A DNA stretch of 64,000 bases, from positions 5,850,738 through 5,914,737 of the forward strand of contig NZ_AP018222.1 in the NCBI RefSeq assembly GCF_002368035.1, read 5' to 3'. The position numbers and the translations under genes were made by a program. Under the pieces are notes generated by a model. It ran no database searches and was not told where the DNA came from. It saw nothing but the letters and a program-made list of their open reading frames with translations. Shown in pieces: positions 37,055 to 45,116 of the stretch. Source of the DNA: Nostoc linckia NIES-25 (GTDB lineage Bacteria > Cyanobacteriota > Cyanobacteriia > Cyanobacteriales > Nostocaceae). The stretch's first letter is position 1, and each line of letters starts with the position of its first letter.

Positions 37055-37420
37055 TTAAAACTTGTCATCGCGGATCTGAAACCCAGAATTTTTGTTCAAA
37101 AATCCAACAATCTGTTTGACCCAGTTCGCCAGTCGGTCAAACTTGTGCTTGATGAGCGATTCGAGTCCATTTAGCCGATATTCCACAAAGAGCTTCTTTT
37201 CTTTGTATTCGACCAAATGGACATCTAACTTTTTCTCTACTTTGTAGAGCCTGTCCACAAAATTATCTTTTAGCTGATCGACTGCGTTCAGCAATCTATT
37301 TTCTACCTTGTCAATCTTGCTATTAATATTGGCTTCAATTTGGGCTAGTCGATAAATAGCTCCCACTACTGTTAGCAGTCCAATAATAATAGTAAGAGCA
37401 TTGTTAATGTCAATTTTCAT
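37055..37420 (-). CDS. Small membrane-anchored coiled-coil protein
   Basis: This 121-residue protein has one N-terminal membrane segment (ALTIIIGLLTVVGAIYRL, about 7-25), followed by about 80 residues of heptad-rich helix (IDKVENRLLNAVDQLKDNF). The architecture resembles small phage-type anchors such as XhlA-like hemolysins, but no family match is certain. It is the last gene of the leftward operon that begins at 44.4 kb. An anchor of this kind could tether a surface structure or assist cell lysis; this is inference from shape only. Confidence 0.6.
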   Translation of the reverse strand: MKIDINNALTIIIGLLTVVGAIYRLAQIEANINSKIDKVENRLLNAVDQLKDNFVDRLYKVEKKLDVHLVEYKEKKLFVEYRLNGLESLIKHKFDRLANWVKQIVGFLNKNSGFQIRDDKF

Positions 37421-37428
37421 TGTTAAAT

Positions 37429-37878
37429 TTAAATACCGAGCGATGTTTTTATAGCTTGCACATCATCTTCTAAAGTTGTCGTATCTACGCCCTCATACTG
37501 ATAGATAGCAATATTGGCATTCCTGAACCATTTAGGCACTTGAAGCAATACGAAATAATCAATATTCAAATCATCAAAAACTATTAAATTGAATTTCCCC
37601 AAAAATAGATTCTCAGGTTCTCCTACAAAACTTTCCCCGAAAGCTGTTGTTACTGTACGCCGGAGATATCCGGCATAATTCCAAATCCGCCCCACTGGAA
37701 CGGCAGTATTTATAGAAACAGCGATTATCGGTTTATCAAAAACAGTAAGGGGTTTGATTTCAGTTATTTTTGTATAAACTGGATTTCCTTCTTGGTCGGT
37801 AAAAATTACAGCAGAGAAAGAATTACTATATTGCAAACTCCAATTACTTTCTATCCCTAGCTGTAAATTGCGTGCCAT
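37429..37878 (-). CDS. Unknown protein of the structure-like operon
   Basis: This 149-residue soluble protein appears beta-rich, with alternating hydrophobic residues (AVIFTDQEGNPVYTKITEI, PIIAVSINTAVPVGRIWNYAG, FNLIVFDDLNIDYFVLLQV). It has no Cys pattern, signal peptide or membrane segment. The start ATG is at 37878, one base from the end of the preceding gene, so translation is probably coupled. It is unrecognised. Its small size and beta character suit a minor structural or adaptor subunit. Confidence 0.6.
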   Translation of the reverse strand: MARNLQLGIESNWSLQYSNSFSAVIFTDQEGNPVYTKITEIKPLTVFDKPIIAVSINTAVPVGRIWNYAGYLRRTVTTAFGESFVGEPENLFLGKFNLIVFDDLNIDYFVLLQVPKWFRNANIAIYQYEGVDTTTLEDDVQAIKTSLGI

Positions 37879-37879
37879 T

Positions 37880-38134
37880 TTAAAAGTGAGAAACTAAAAG
37901 ATTGACGTGTTCTTCTACTTCAGTTACAAAACCTAATGGATCGATACCCACATGGTCGAGCATATCGAAATAAGTGCCAGTGTCTAGCCGACCGCGCAAC
38001 CAGTCGTTAGCAGCTTGGTTAACTAAGAGCATCCCCTCAAAATCGGTATCGGATGCTCCAGCGTCAACCGTTACCACTAGCAATTCATCAGCATGGGGTG
38101 GAATCCATAAGCCGGAATCAGTGGCAATTGTCAT
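37880..38134 (-). CDS. Unknown acidic small protein of the structure-like operon
   Basis: This 84-residue acidic protein (many Asp and Glu) has the central line ANDWLRGRLDTGTYFDMLDHVGIDP. This loosely resembles small phage proteins that follow tail-module genes, but it is not a safe match. The stop of the upstream gene and the ATG share a base, which indicates translational coupling. There is no membrane segment. Function is unknown. Confidence 0.55.
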   Translation of the reverse strand: MTIATDSGLWIPPHADELLVVTVDAGASDTDFEGMLLVNQAANDWLRGRLDTGTYFDMLDHVGIDPLGFVTEVEEHVNLLVSHF

Positions 38135-38721
38135 TAGTTAGCCTCTGGTTTAAAGCCAATACGATTACCGATATTGGCATTTCCAGTTACGAAATTGGTG
38201 TAAGCGGACTGTGCTTTGATATTAGCTACAGCCGTTGGATAATCATCATCACTAGTTTTGCGCCCAAAAGCACTGCTGACATTATCACTGCGATGCCGCT
38301 TGTAAGTATCTCCAGTAATACGGCTTTCTGATTCAGTTGTAGCGGTAGTTGTTCGCTTGCTAACAATAACTTTGGCAAATTGGTATCCAGGAGAGTCAAA
38401 ACTTTGATTACCAGTTCCCGTGGGAAGAGTCAGAAAAAATCTATCGCTAGTTAGTCCGCGAGCAACGTTAGCAGTAGCGGCTCCTGCACCTTCTTGAGTG
38501 CTACTGATAACTCGCGCTTCCAAGTAAACATTATTGTTCTTGCTATTGAACGGTAATATAAGTCCAGGAACACGTTCTACTTTCACTCGTTCTGTTGTCG
38601 GTTTAGCTACCGTTTTATAAGCAGCTTTTTTCTGTGCGCGTGGCTTTTTGAGCCATTCTTGATACTTTTCGTATGCATCCTGTAGTTCTGGCCCGCGGCT
38701 AATGTCGCTATAGTGTCCCAT
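38134..38721 (-). CDS. Unknown 195-residue protein of the structure-like operon
   Basis: This is a soluble protein. The N-terminal 60 residues are Lys/Arg-rich (WLKKPRAQKKAAYKTVAKP), and the rest is rich in Ser, Thr, Gly and Asn. Segments such as NVYLEARVISSTQEGAGA and GYQFAKVIVSKRTTTAT look like beta strands. The composition is that of a structural or surface-exposed protein. The start ATG at 38721 follows a 112-bp gap, the largest inside this operon. No family is recognised. Confidence 0.6.
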   Translation of the reverse strand: MGHYSDISRGPELQDAYEKYQEWLKKPRAQKKAAYKTVAKPTTERVKVERVPGLILPFNSKNNNVYLEARVISSTQEGAGAATANVARGLTSDRFFLTLPTGTGNQSFDSPGYQFAKVIVSKRTTTATTESESRITGDTYKRHRSDNVSSAFGRKTSDDDYPTAVANIKAQSAYTNFVTGNANIGNRIGFKPEAN

Positions 38722-38833
38722 ATCTTGTATTAGTAAAAACTAAGTGGTATGAATCCCAGTCTATGCACGAATTTCAGCGTATGAAATTACCGCGAACCCT
38801 ATAGGGGTTTGACGAATAATAAAATATAAATTT

Positions 38834-39628
38834 TTACGGCTTGTATAAAAAATTGGTATGCAGTCCTGATGCATCACATAACACCCTGATTTGAGTGTCA
38901 TTATGTAGATTGATCTTGGCGTGATCGAATTCGACAAAGACAGTAGGACGCCAAACGGGCTTTTGTTGCGATTCGCCCAAAATCATAATAGTTTCTGGAG
39001 TTGGGTCACTATTTCTATTGGGTTTGGTGAATTTATAAATATCATTGTCAAAAGTTAGATTTCTGTGAGAAAGAATTTTTCTGACTACTGTTTCACCTAT
39101 CTCTTCAGTGTGAGAGTAAATTTGCAAGTTTAAACCTTCTTCTGGTTTGACATACCATCCAATGATTTTGCCTTTATTGAATCTGTATGGAGTAGGTTTA
39201 GCAAAATCATTGTAGATATCTCTACCAAGATTTTTTAATTCTGTTTTGCTAAGGCTTGATGAAGTTTGATTCATTAAGCGATAAGATGCCCTTGCAGTTT
39301 TAGCAGTTTTACCTCTAGGAACTGACTCTTTATTTTGTTTGAAATAAAGAGTTACTTCTGGACGATAGCTAACATCAGCATCGACATCAATTTTCGGCAT
39401 TCCGATAATATCTGGTTTGAGATGAGTCTTTTGAATTATTTCTCTAAACGTTCTCATCTTTACCTGAGCAATTGCAATACTATCTTTCGCCCCAATTAAT
39501 AAATCATCCCTTAAAGCCCTTCTAGTATCGTTGTTGTCAGCATCTCGGAACCAATCAAAGACCTCACGATTGAAGCTATCGCCATTGCGAAGGATTTTTC
39601 TAAGTTGTGCCCAATCTCTAGCAGGCAT
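38834..39628 (-). CDS. Unknown 264-residue protein of the structure-like operon
   Basis: Translation most likely starts at the ATG at 39628, which shares a base with the stop of the 857-residue gene (TAATG) and has GGGAGG about 10 nt upstream; the ATG at 39646 would overlap that site. The N-terminal 80 residues are helical and charged (DWAQLRKILRNGDSFNREVF), and the rest is mixed and beta-rich (IIGWYVKPEEGLNLQIYSHT, PTVFVEFDHAKINLHND). It has no membrane segment or catalytic motif that I recognise. Coupling to the coiled-coil gene suggests that the two products assemble together. Confidence 0.65.
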   Translation of the reverse strand: MPARDWAQLRKILRNGDSFNREVFDWFRDADNNDTRRALRDDLLIGAKDSIAIAQVKMRTFREIIQKTHLKPDIIGMPKIDVDADVSYRPEVTLYFKQNKESVPRGKTAKTARASYRLMNQTSSSLSKTELKNLGRDIYNDFAKPTPYRFNKGKIIGWYVKPEEGLNLQIYSHTEEIGETVVRKILSHRNLTFDNDIYKFTKPNRNSDPTPETIMILGESQQKPVWRPTVFVEFDHAKINLHNDTQIRVLCDASGLHTNFLYKP

Positions 39629-42201
39629 TAGATTAAATCCTCCCATGAGTAGCTTTTAGCTGGAAGTGCTTCGACTTCTTCTTCTCGTTTGTTTTTGGAT
39701 TGGTTAAATAATTCTTTCAAACCATCATCAACTTCTTTAGCATTTTCTTTAATTTGGTTAGCTGAATCTACAGCACTTCTAATTTCTGAAGTGATAGATT
39801 CTATTGCTTCTAAACCTTCTGTTGCGATATTAATTCCATCAGCTAACTTGCCGAATTTGGCAAATAGTCCTCCTTTGAGCTTAAGGTTTTCTGGAGAATA
39901 ATCCCAATTACTTTCTGAAATTAAACCTTCATCCTGCAAAGCATTAAATCCTTTACCTGTTAAGTTTGCAGTTTGTTCGACTGCATTAATAATATTTCCT
40001 CCAATGTTGCGAACTTCATTAGCTCCATTCGCAGCCGCTTGGTAAATGCGGTTAGCAGTTGCCCACTTAGTTTTAATTTCTGCCCACTCAGCTACACCAA
40101 AAATATTTTTAAAAAAGTTATCAACCACTCCACCAAAAGCTTGTTTGGTGTCAATAGTCTCCGCGTTTGGGTCAACAATTAACGCTGGAACTGCAAGAAC
40201 ATTATCTAGAATGCTAAAGAATGTTGTTACAGCTTGGTCACTTAGCATCATGACGTTGTGAACCGCTGCGGTCATTGCGATCAGATTTATTGCGCGGTCA
40301 ACCCACTGATTCCTAACAATTCGGTTCATAAAACCCGATATACCACCGGGAACCTGATCGCCCAATCTTGTTAGTATTGTTTGCTGTCCTTGCAGTAATG
40401 CAGCGTTAGCCCCTGTGTTTATAGCATCTAAAATGTTAGCTGCATTAGTGTTGTTGTTATTGGTGATATTAGTTGCATTATCATCTAATACCCTCCTCAT
40501 ACAGCCACCCGGTTGTGTAGTGCGACACGTACCTGTAGCCGCTGCATTTTCTATCTGTGGAATAGTGGGGATATCCGGTCTGATTGCCGCTGCGGTTAAC
40601 GCTGGGATGAAAGGAAGTTTATTGATTATTTCGTCTAATTTTGGCAACGCTGCACTATTCACTTTTTCTTGCTCCCTCACCTTTGTATCAATTTTTGCAA
40701 TATCTGATTTAGTGGTATTAATATCCCTGTTGATTTGTTGTACGTCACCCTTTAACAAGCCTAAAGACTGTTTATTCTCGCGCTGGAATTCTTCAAAACG
40801 TTGGTCAGAAGAGAGTTCGCTTTGTCGTTTAAAATCTGCAAATTTTTGATTGAACTCTTGAGATAATTTTGATTGTTCAAGTCCAAGAGTTCCTAATGCT
40901 TTGTCGTTTTCCCTCTTGAATTCTTGGAATCTTTGCTCGGAAGATAAACTATTTAATCTATTGAAATCTGCTAATTTTTTATCGAAATCCTTACTAAGAT
41001 TAGAAATTTCCAAGTCTTGAATACCAAGAGCTTTGTGATTGTCAGCTATAAAGCGATTAAATTTATCGTCTAATTGTTGCTGTATTGGTGCAAGGTTAGG
41101 CACACCTTTATTACGTGCCTCGTTCATCGCCGCATCAGCTTTGTTGTCTACCGCATTAAGAGATTTAGCAAGGCTTCCTAGAGAATTTGCTAGCACTGGT
41201 ATTTGATTTACTTGTGCTTTAAGCCCGTTGACCTCACCATTTAATTGCCCCACTTGAGATTGCAATGGCGTAACAAGTGCCCTTGCAGCTGCTACAGCGT
41301 TGGCGTTAATAGCGGCTGTATCTGTTGGTGTAGCTGGTTTAATTGCTGATAATTGCGATCGCGTTGCTGCTAAGTCTGATTGCAATTTCGATATTGTGGC
41401 GTTGACAGATTTCTGAAAAGTATCAGATACACTGTTATTAAATTTTGAAATAGTCGCATTGATTGATTGAATTTTGGCGTCAAAGCTTATTCGTTGCTCT
41501 GCTATCTTGTTTTCAACTGCTATTTTATTTTGGCGGAATTCATACAGAGTATCATTAGCAAGTTTACGGGCTGATTCAGCCAAGCCGGAGACTATCTTTC
41601 GCCCTTCACGGATTTCGTAAAGGGCGTCATTTGCTTGCTTTTTGGCTGCTACCGCATCCTGCCCAGTTTTCTCAACTGATTTATTAAGTCTGGCGTAATC
41701 CTTAGCGTTGGCATCGAGTTCTTTAATAATCTTGGCGTTGAAATTATCAACCTTTTTGTTTAAGTTTTGAACTCTTGAATTTAAAGTGGTTATTACCGAG
41801 AGGTTTTTTGAAAGGTCATTGTTTAGTGTAGTGAATTGGTCGTCTACGCGATTATTAATGAAATCTTGAATCAGTGTATTTTGAATTACGGCAAGTGCTA
41901 AACCACCCTGAAGGACAATATTAAGTAAATGCCCGCCAGCAATACCACCATTTTTCGGGTTTGCACCACCGGGCATTGTTTTAAAAAAAGCGTCTTGCAC
42001 TTTTTTGGCAGTAGTAGCAGTTTTTTTAAGAGTTTTCATGCTTTTGGCTGCTTCCTTAGCCCCATTTCGAGACATGAATTGAGAGGTTACTCTTTTAAGC
42101 TTTTTAGCTTCTAGTAACAATCTACCTGGCTGACCATTGGCATACTTTGAGAGTTTGTAAGCCCTCAAAGCGCTAGGAGATATCTGCTGAGATATAGTCA
42201 T
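39628..42201 (-). CDS. 857-residue coiled-coil protein with hydrophobic segments
   Basis: This is the largest gene of the leftward operon. A basic N-terminus (1-75) is followed by a Gly-rich hydrophobic segment (about 85-112), a long coiled coil (about 125-515), a region with Thr/Asn runs and two Cys (555-595), and a second hydrophobic zone (about 632-676). Residues 391-480 hold a 44-residue tandem repeat (ALGIQDLE..., ALGTLGLE..., SLGLLKG...), four 11-residue units each, which suggests a right-handed hendecad coil. The layout recalls tape-measure, fibre or membrane-spanning scaffold proteins, but no named family is recognised. ATGA overlaps the preceding gene. Confidence 0.7.
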   Translation of the reverse strand: MTISQQISPSALRAYKLSKYANGQPGRLLLEAKKLKRVTSQFMSRNGAKEAAKSMKTLKKTATTAKKVQDAFFKTMPGGANPKNGGIAGGHLLNIVLQGGLALAVIQNTLIQDFINNRVDDQFTTLNNDLSKNLSVITTLNSRVQNLNKKVDNFNAKIIKELDANAKDYARLNKSVEKTGQDAVAAKKQANDALYEIREGRKIVSGLAESARKLANDTLYEFRQNKIAVENKIAEQRISFDAKIQSINATISKFNNSVSDTFQKSVNATISKLQSDLAATRSQLSAIKPATPTDTAAINANAVAAARALVTPLQSQVGQLNGEVNGLKAQVNQIPVLANSLGSLAKSLNAVDNKADAAMNEARNKGVPNLAPIQQQLDDKFNRFIADNHKALGIQDLEISNLSKDFDKKLADFNRLNSLSSEQRFQEFKRENDKALGTLGLEQSKLSQEFNQKFADFKRQSELSSDQRFEEFQRENKQSLGLLKGDVQQINRDINTTKSDIAKIDTKVREQEKVNSAALPKLDEIINKLPFIPALTAAAIRPDIPTIPQIENAAATGTCRTTQPGGCMRRVLDDNATNITNNNNTNAANILDAINTGANAALLQGQQTILTRLGDQVPGGISGFMNRIVRNQWVDRAINLIAMTAAVHNVMMLSDQAVTTFFSILDNVLAVPALIVDPNAETIDTKQAFGGVVDNFFKNIFGVAEWAEIKTKWATANRIYQAAANGANEVRNIGGNIINAVEQTANLTGKGFNALQDEGLISESNWDYSPENLKLKGGLFAKFGKLADGINIATEGLEAIESITSEIRSAVDSANQIKENAKEVDDGLKELFNQSKNKREEEVEALPAKSYSWEDLI

Positions 42202-42530
42202 TGTTCATCAATAAAGAAATTCACAATAGCTGAAAATATATTTTGTGATTCTTTAGCGTTTTCATTGTGTTCGCCCAAGGAATCTAGAATATCTTTCACA
42301 TCATCAATAACGCTTTTAACAACTCCACCGAGTTCGAGAATATCTTTTTCAGCTTTTGCTAAACGCTTTAATATCTCAGACGGATCGAAGTCCTTGCTGT
42401 TGTTGTTGTTTTTACCTTTACAGCATTGGTTTTGCTTACGTTCCAACTCGCGTATCTTTGCATTCTGTTCGTCAAGCTTTCTGTTTAGATTAGCAATAGC
42501 CGCGTCAATATCCTTGCAGACTTCTGCCAT
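42198..42530 (-). CDS. Coiled-coil small protein of the structure-like operon
   Basis: This is a 110-residue helical protein. Residues 8-32 (IANLNRKLDEQNAKIRELE) and 50-85 have heptad patterns separated by an Asn/Lys-rich hinge with a CC pair (QNQCCKGKNNNNSKD). It has no membrane segment, although the end (IFSAIVNFFIDEQ) is amphipathic. Its stop overlaps the start of the 857-residue coiled-coil gene by ATGA, and the products may pair through their coils. Family unknown. Confidence 0.6.
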   Translation of the reverse strand: MAEVCKDIDAAIANLNRKLDEQNAKIRELERKQNQCCKGKNNNNSKDFDPSEILKRLAKAEKDILELGGVVKSVIDDVKDILDSLGEHNENAKESQNIFSAIVNFFIDEQ

Positions 42531-43126
42531 TATCTACCTACCTTCTTAGCGATATTATTAATTCGATTCGCTACTTCCTTGCACGGTACACAGCAATAGC
42601 CTGGGTATTTATTGTGAGTACACTTATAGCTACCTTCTGGGCAATCATCATCGCAAGTTACGTACCAATCTGGCTTATTTCTGTAGTAGCCATACATCGC
42701 TTTACCGTTGGCATCAGTAATGGATAAATAGCCCATGAGACGTATTTGATAACTACAAGATCCACTGTTGTCGTTGTAGTTACTGTCCCCGTTCCAAGAG
42801 AGACTTTTTTTGTCTATGTGAATGACATCTCCACTCCCAAATCTATTAGTATTCGGAGTGTCTATAGTCGGGCAAGTTGTAGGTAAATTGTCCTCGAATA
42901 GCCCGACAGCGAAATAAATTGGATTTGATGAGGTGAGAGTAACATCAATAATCTCAGACTCAAATGTTTCCCCCCAGGAACTTGTCGCTTGATAGGTACG
43001 ATTAGTGGTAGTGGATTCGTGCCATTGAACATCTACCGGAGGATTGGGTGATTCAAATACTTTCTTGTTCCCATCACCAATAACTGTAATTATTGCCTTA
43101 GAAGCGCCGTTGCAGTAGATAGTCAA
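42530..43126 (-). CDS. Cys-rich, beta-rich protein of the structure-like operon
   Basis: This is a protein of about 198 residues if it starts at the TTG at 43126 (AAGGTG just upstream); the ATG at 43147 would overlap the preceding gene by 20 bp. The body is beta-rich, with many Thr, Ser and Asn. The C-terminal 50 residues carry a Cys cluster (VTCDDDCPEGSYKC, YPGYCCVPCKEV) resembling small disulphide or zinc-knot modules. Such tails are common in exposed proteins. It has no signal peptide, so export would need another route. Family unknown. Confidence 0.6.
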   Translation of the reverse strand: MTIYCNGASKAIITVIGDGNKKVFESPNPPVDVQWHESTTTNRTYQATSSWGETFESEIIDVTLTSSNPIYFAVGLFEDNLPTTCPTIDTPNTNRFGSGDVIHIDKKSLSWNGDSNYNDNSGSCSYQIRLMGYLSITDANGKAMYGYYRNKPDWYVTCDDDCPEGSYKCTHNKYPGYCCVPCKEVANRINNIAKKVGR

Positions 43127-43127
43127 G

Positions 43128-43721
43128 TTACACCTTCCACAAATCAATTACGGTGTAAATTTCTGGGCTGCCATCACCTACTTGTCCGCCAAGATTAAAT
43201 TGATTACTGTTAAAACCACTTTGCGTCCAGTATTGAAGTGCAATCTCTTTAGTTTCGCCAATAGTGAATTTACCTGTAAGGAACTGTTGACCGTAAACCC
43301 CGGCTCCTGGATTAAAGTAAGAGTTTGTTCCATACAAGAGTGTGGTGTTATCAGTCGTATTCTGCAAACGAATTTTAGTGTTATTGAGAGTGTAAAAAGT
43401 CGTTCTCGCACTTACTTCGTATATTCCTGCTGGGAGTACAAAGAGGTTGCTGTTAAGCGTTACTTCACTAGTTTCATCAGTATTAATCGTATTGATGATT
43501 CTATTAGTCCAAGTTTGTCCTGTAGCTGTCCCGCCGTTAGTTCCTGATAGCTTGCTATCGAGTAATTGAATATATGTCCTACTGCCACCTCCGGTAATGC
43601 CAGTCAGGAAATTTTCTCTGGTAATATGCCGTGTAATGCCATCGGCTTCTTGAATTGGGATAATGTCTGTATTGTCTGGGATTGTTTTTTCTGTTCCGAG
43701 ACTATTGAATTGTTTCATCAT
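43128..43721 (-). CDS. Probable fibre or receptor-binding-like protein (C1q/TNF-type jelly roll)
   Basis: This is a 197-residue protein. The first 45 residues (IPIQEADGITRHITRENFL) look like the attachment segments that start many phage tail or virion fibre proteins. Residues 50-197 have an order typical of C1q/TNF-like jelly rolls: FVLPAGIYEVSARTTFY, TKIRLQNTTDNTTLLYG, TGKFTIGETKEIALQYW, YTVIDLWKV. Such folds trimerise and bind cell-surface ligands. This is the best single clue that the operon builds a particle or surface appendage. Assignment is by pattern only and would need a structure prediction. Confidence 0.6.
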   Translation of the reverse strand: MMKQFNSLGTEKTIPDNTDIIPIQEADGITRHITRENFLTGITGGGSRTYIQLLDSKLSGTNGGTATGQTWTNRIINTINTDETSEVTLNSNLFVLPAGIYEVSARTTFYTLNNTKIRLQNTTDNTTLLYGTNSYFNPGAGVYGQQFLTGKFTIGETKEIALQYWTQSGFNSNQFNLGGQVGDGSPEIYTVIDLWKV

Positions 43722-44061
43722 AAGAATGAATTACGATTGTTTCTGTTAGATAAACTTTTTGTTCCCGTTTTTTGACGTAGGCATCCCAGCGAAACATCTC
43801 TAGTAATTCATACAGTTTCCTGTTGTCGTAGCCGATGATGTTTCCGTTTTCATCAGATAGTAAATTACCTGATTCATTAACGAGATAGCCTTGGAAGTTG
43901 CTAAGTGCCTGTAAGAGTACCGCAACTAGCAATTGTTCAGCGCGATTATTTTCTGATGGAGTTAACCCAAATGCCGATAAATCTGATTTTTTAATAATCA
44001 GTTTATCGGCAGTTTGCACAGCATTAACACCAAATAATTGAGCAAGTGTTAATGTCTGCAT
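43702..44061 (-). CDS. Unknown protein, second of a tandem paralogue pair
   Basis: This 119-residue protein has an N-terminal 55 residues (TLAQLFGVNAVQTADKLIIKKSDLSAFGL, then RAEQLLVAVLLQAL) that clearly align with the gene just upstream. The rest differs: here a GYLVNESGNLLSDENGNIIG segment precedes a basic end. It overlaps the fibre-like gene by 20 bp. It is probably a structural subunit that arose by tandem duplication with divergence of the C-terminal half. No name is available. Confidence 0.62.
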   Translation of the reverse strand: MQTLTLAQLFGVNAVQTADKLIIKKSDLSAFGLTPSENNRAEQLLVAVLLQALSNFQGYLVNESGNLLSDENGNIIGYDNRKLYELLEMFRWDAYVKKREQKVYLTETIVIHSYDETIQ

Positions 44062-44062
44062 T

Positions 44063-44398
44063 TTAGTAATCGTCTGGGTCTATAACGTCTGCGCCTTCTA
44101 GCAATTTATCAACCTCAATACTGATGGTATTCCTGAGATAGATAGCATTATTGCGAGTAGTAATACTGGGGCTAAAGCCGTCAGCGAGAGCAACTGACTG
44201 GTCAATGTTTATATCCCTAGCATCCTCTGTCAACCCTTCTTTAGCTTTCAAATTAATAGCTACCAGCAAGGATTCAGCCGAGTTGTTTGCGTCAGCAGTC
44301 AACCCGACTCCCGATAAATCCGATTTTTTGATAACTATGTCAGTGGATGTTTGAGTAGCGTTAGCACCGAAGACCTGAGCAAGTGTTGGCTCTGCCAT
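44063..44398 (-). CDS. Unknown protein, first of a tandem paralogue pair
   Basis: This is a 111-residue protein from the ATG at 44398. The frame is open to 44467, but the paralogue directly downstream aligns from this Met (TLAQVFGANATQTSTDIVIKKSDLSGVGL here), which fixes the start. The C-terminal half (NNAIYLRNTISIEVDKLL) differs from its partner. It is the first gene of the leftward structure-like operon, with two terminators just upstream separating it from the replication and partition genes. No family is recognised. Confidence 0.65.
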   Translation of the reverse strand: MAEPTLAQVFGANATQTSTDIVIKKSDLSGVGLTADANNSAESLLVAINLKAKEGLTEDARDINIDQSVALADGFSPSITTRNNAIYLRNTISIEVDKLLEGADVIDPDDY

Positions 44399-44569
44399 AA
44401 AACTGAATTTTTCGTGAAGTGAATAAATCCGTTGTATGGCTAATTGAAAAAATCGTAAATCTTCCACTTTTATGTAATTTCGGAAGTGTCTTTACTCAAG
44501 CAAAACATTGTAAAGACTGAACTTTAGAGATAGTGCTGATTTTAGAAAATAAAAATATACCTGTTTTAC

Positions 44570-44600
44570 CTTCTGTAAGGGTAAAACAGGAACTCGTACC
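44570..44600 (-). terminator. Rho-independent terminator, leftward
   Basis: CCTGTTTTACC (44570-44580) pairs perfectly with GGTAAAACAGG (44590-44600). On the minus strand the stem is followed by TATATTTTTATTTTC. It closes the upstream leftward operon before the structure-like operon begins. Confidence 0.82.
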
Positions 44601-44735
44601 CCCAAACTATTTTTAATAGCATGAGTAGCTGTACTGAATTTACTAGGAAAATAATTTATACAAATCTTTAAAAATGTCGGCAGGACAAACTTGACTAGGG
44701 CGAATATGCTGAAAGCTTGCAAATCTTTTAAAACC

Positions 44736-44777
44736 AAAAATTTGCGATCGCCCTTATCGTTCCACAAGGGCGGTCGC
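44736..44777 (-). terminator. GC-rich hairpin terminator after the 70-residue gene
   Basis: GCGATCGCCCTT (44744-44755) pairs with AAGGGCGGTCGC (44766-44777) with one G-T, and on the minus strand a T-rich AAATTTTTGGTTTT follows. Similar HIP1-based hairpins are common cyanobacterial terminators. The apparent frame 44492-44788 is just a read-through of these two hairpins. Confidence 0.72.
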
Positions 44778-44780
44778 TTT

Positions 44781-44993
44781 TCATTCATCCAACAATCGAC
44801 GGGCAGAATTTAGCTGCTGACCTATAGCGTCAAGCCTCTGTCTAATTTCAGCGTCATGTTCTGGGGTAGATTCCTCCAGCGCTGCTATGTCATCAAGCAG
44901 CAGATCGCAATTGTTTTTGGAATCCTGGAGAAGTGCCCAAAGTCGGGCATAGTCCCAGGCTGGGTCTGGAGTTGGGTATTGGGGAATAGTCAT
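44781..44993 (-). CDS. Small helical protein downstream of the ATPase
   Basis: This is a 70-residue acidic protein, mostly helix (LWALLQDSKNNCDLLLDDIAALE, then IRQRLDAIGQQLNSARRLLDE), with a Pro/Tyr-rich N-terminal segment (IPQYPTPDPAWDY). It could be a helical hairpin adaptor. It follows the FtsK/HerA-like ATPase gene, with an 86-bp gap that carries repeated TTCTGTC boxes, and it is closed by a terminator hairpin. Family unknown. Confidence 0.55.
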   Translation of the reverse strand: MTIPQYPTPDPAWDYARLWALLQDSKNNCDLLLDDIAALEESTPEHDAEIRQRLDAIGQQLNSARRLLDE

Positions 44994-45001
44994 ATTGTCT
45001 C

Positions 45002-45116
45002 CTGTCTAATTTCTGTCTGGTTTGGCTAATTTCTGTCCGTCGGCTATCTATTCTGTCCCTTGGTGTGTAAGGATTCTGTCTATTTCTGTCCATTCTGTCC
45101 GCTGTCCGATTCTGTC
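45002..45116. repeat. Iteron-like TTCTGTC boxes
   Basis: Seven copies of TTCTGTC start at 45011, 45031, 45051, 45074, 45084, 45093 and 45110. The first three are exactly 20 bp apart and have related flanks (TAATTTCTGTC). The last copies lie inside the 3' end of the ATPase gene. The regular phase could reflect protein-binding iterons, or the array could be a local short tandem repeat. Confidence 0.55.

Noticed and set aside
40415..40849. 144-residue hydrophobic frame on the plus strand
   Set aside because: It is antisense to the 857-residue coiled-coil gene; hydrophobicity comes from reversed Asn/Lys-rich codons.
44492..44788. 98-residue frame between the two leftward operons
   Set aside because: It runs through two terminator hairpins, and its first codons are the HIP1-type hairpin stem.
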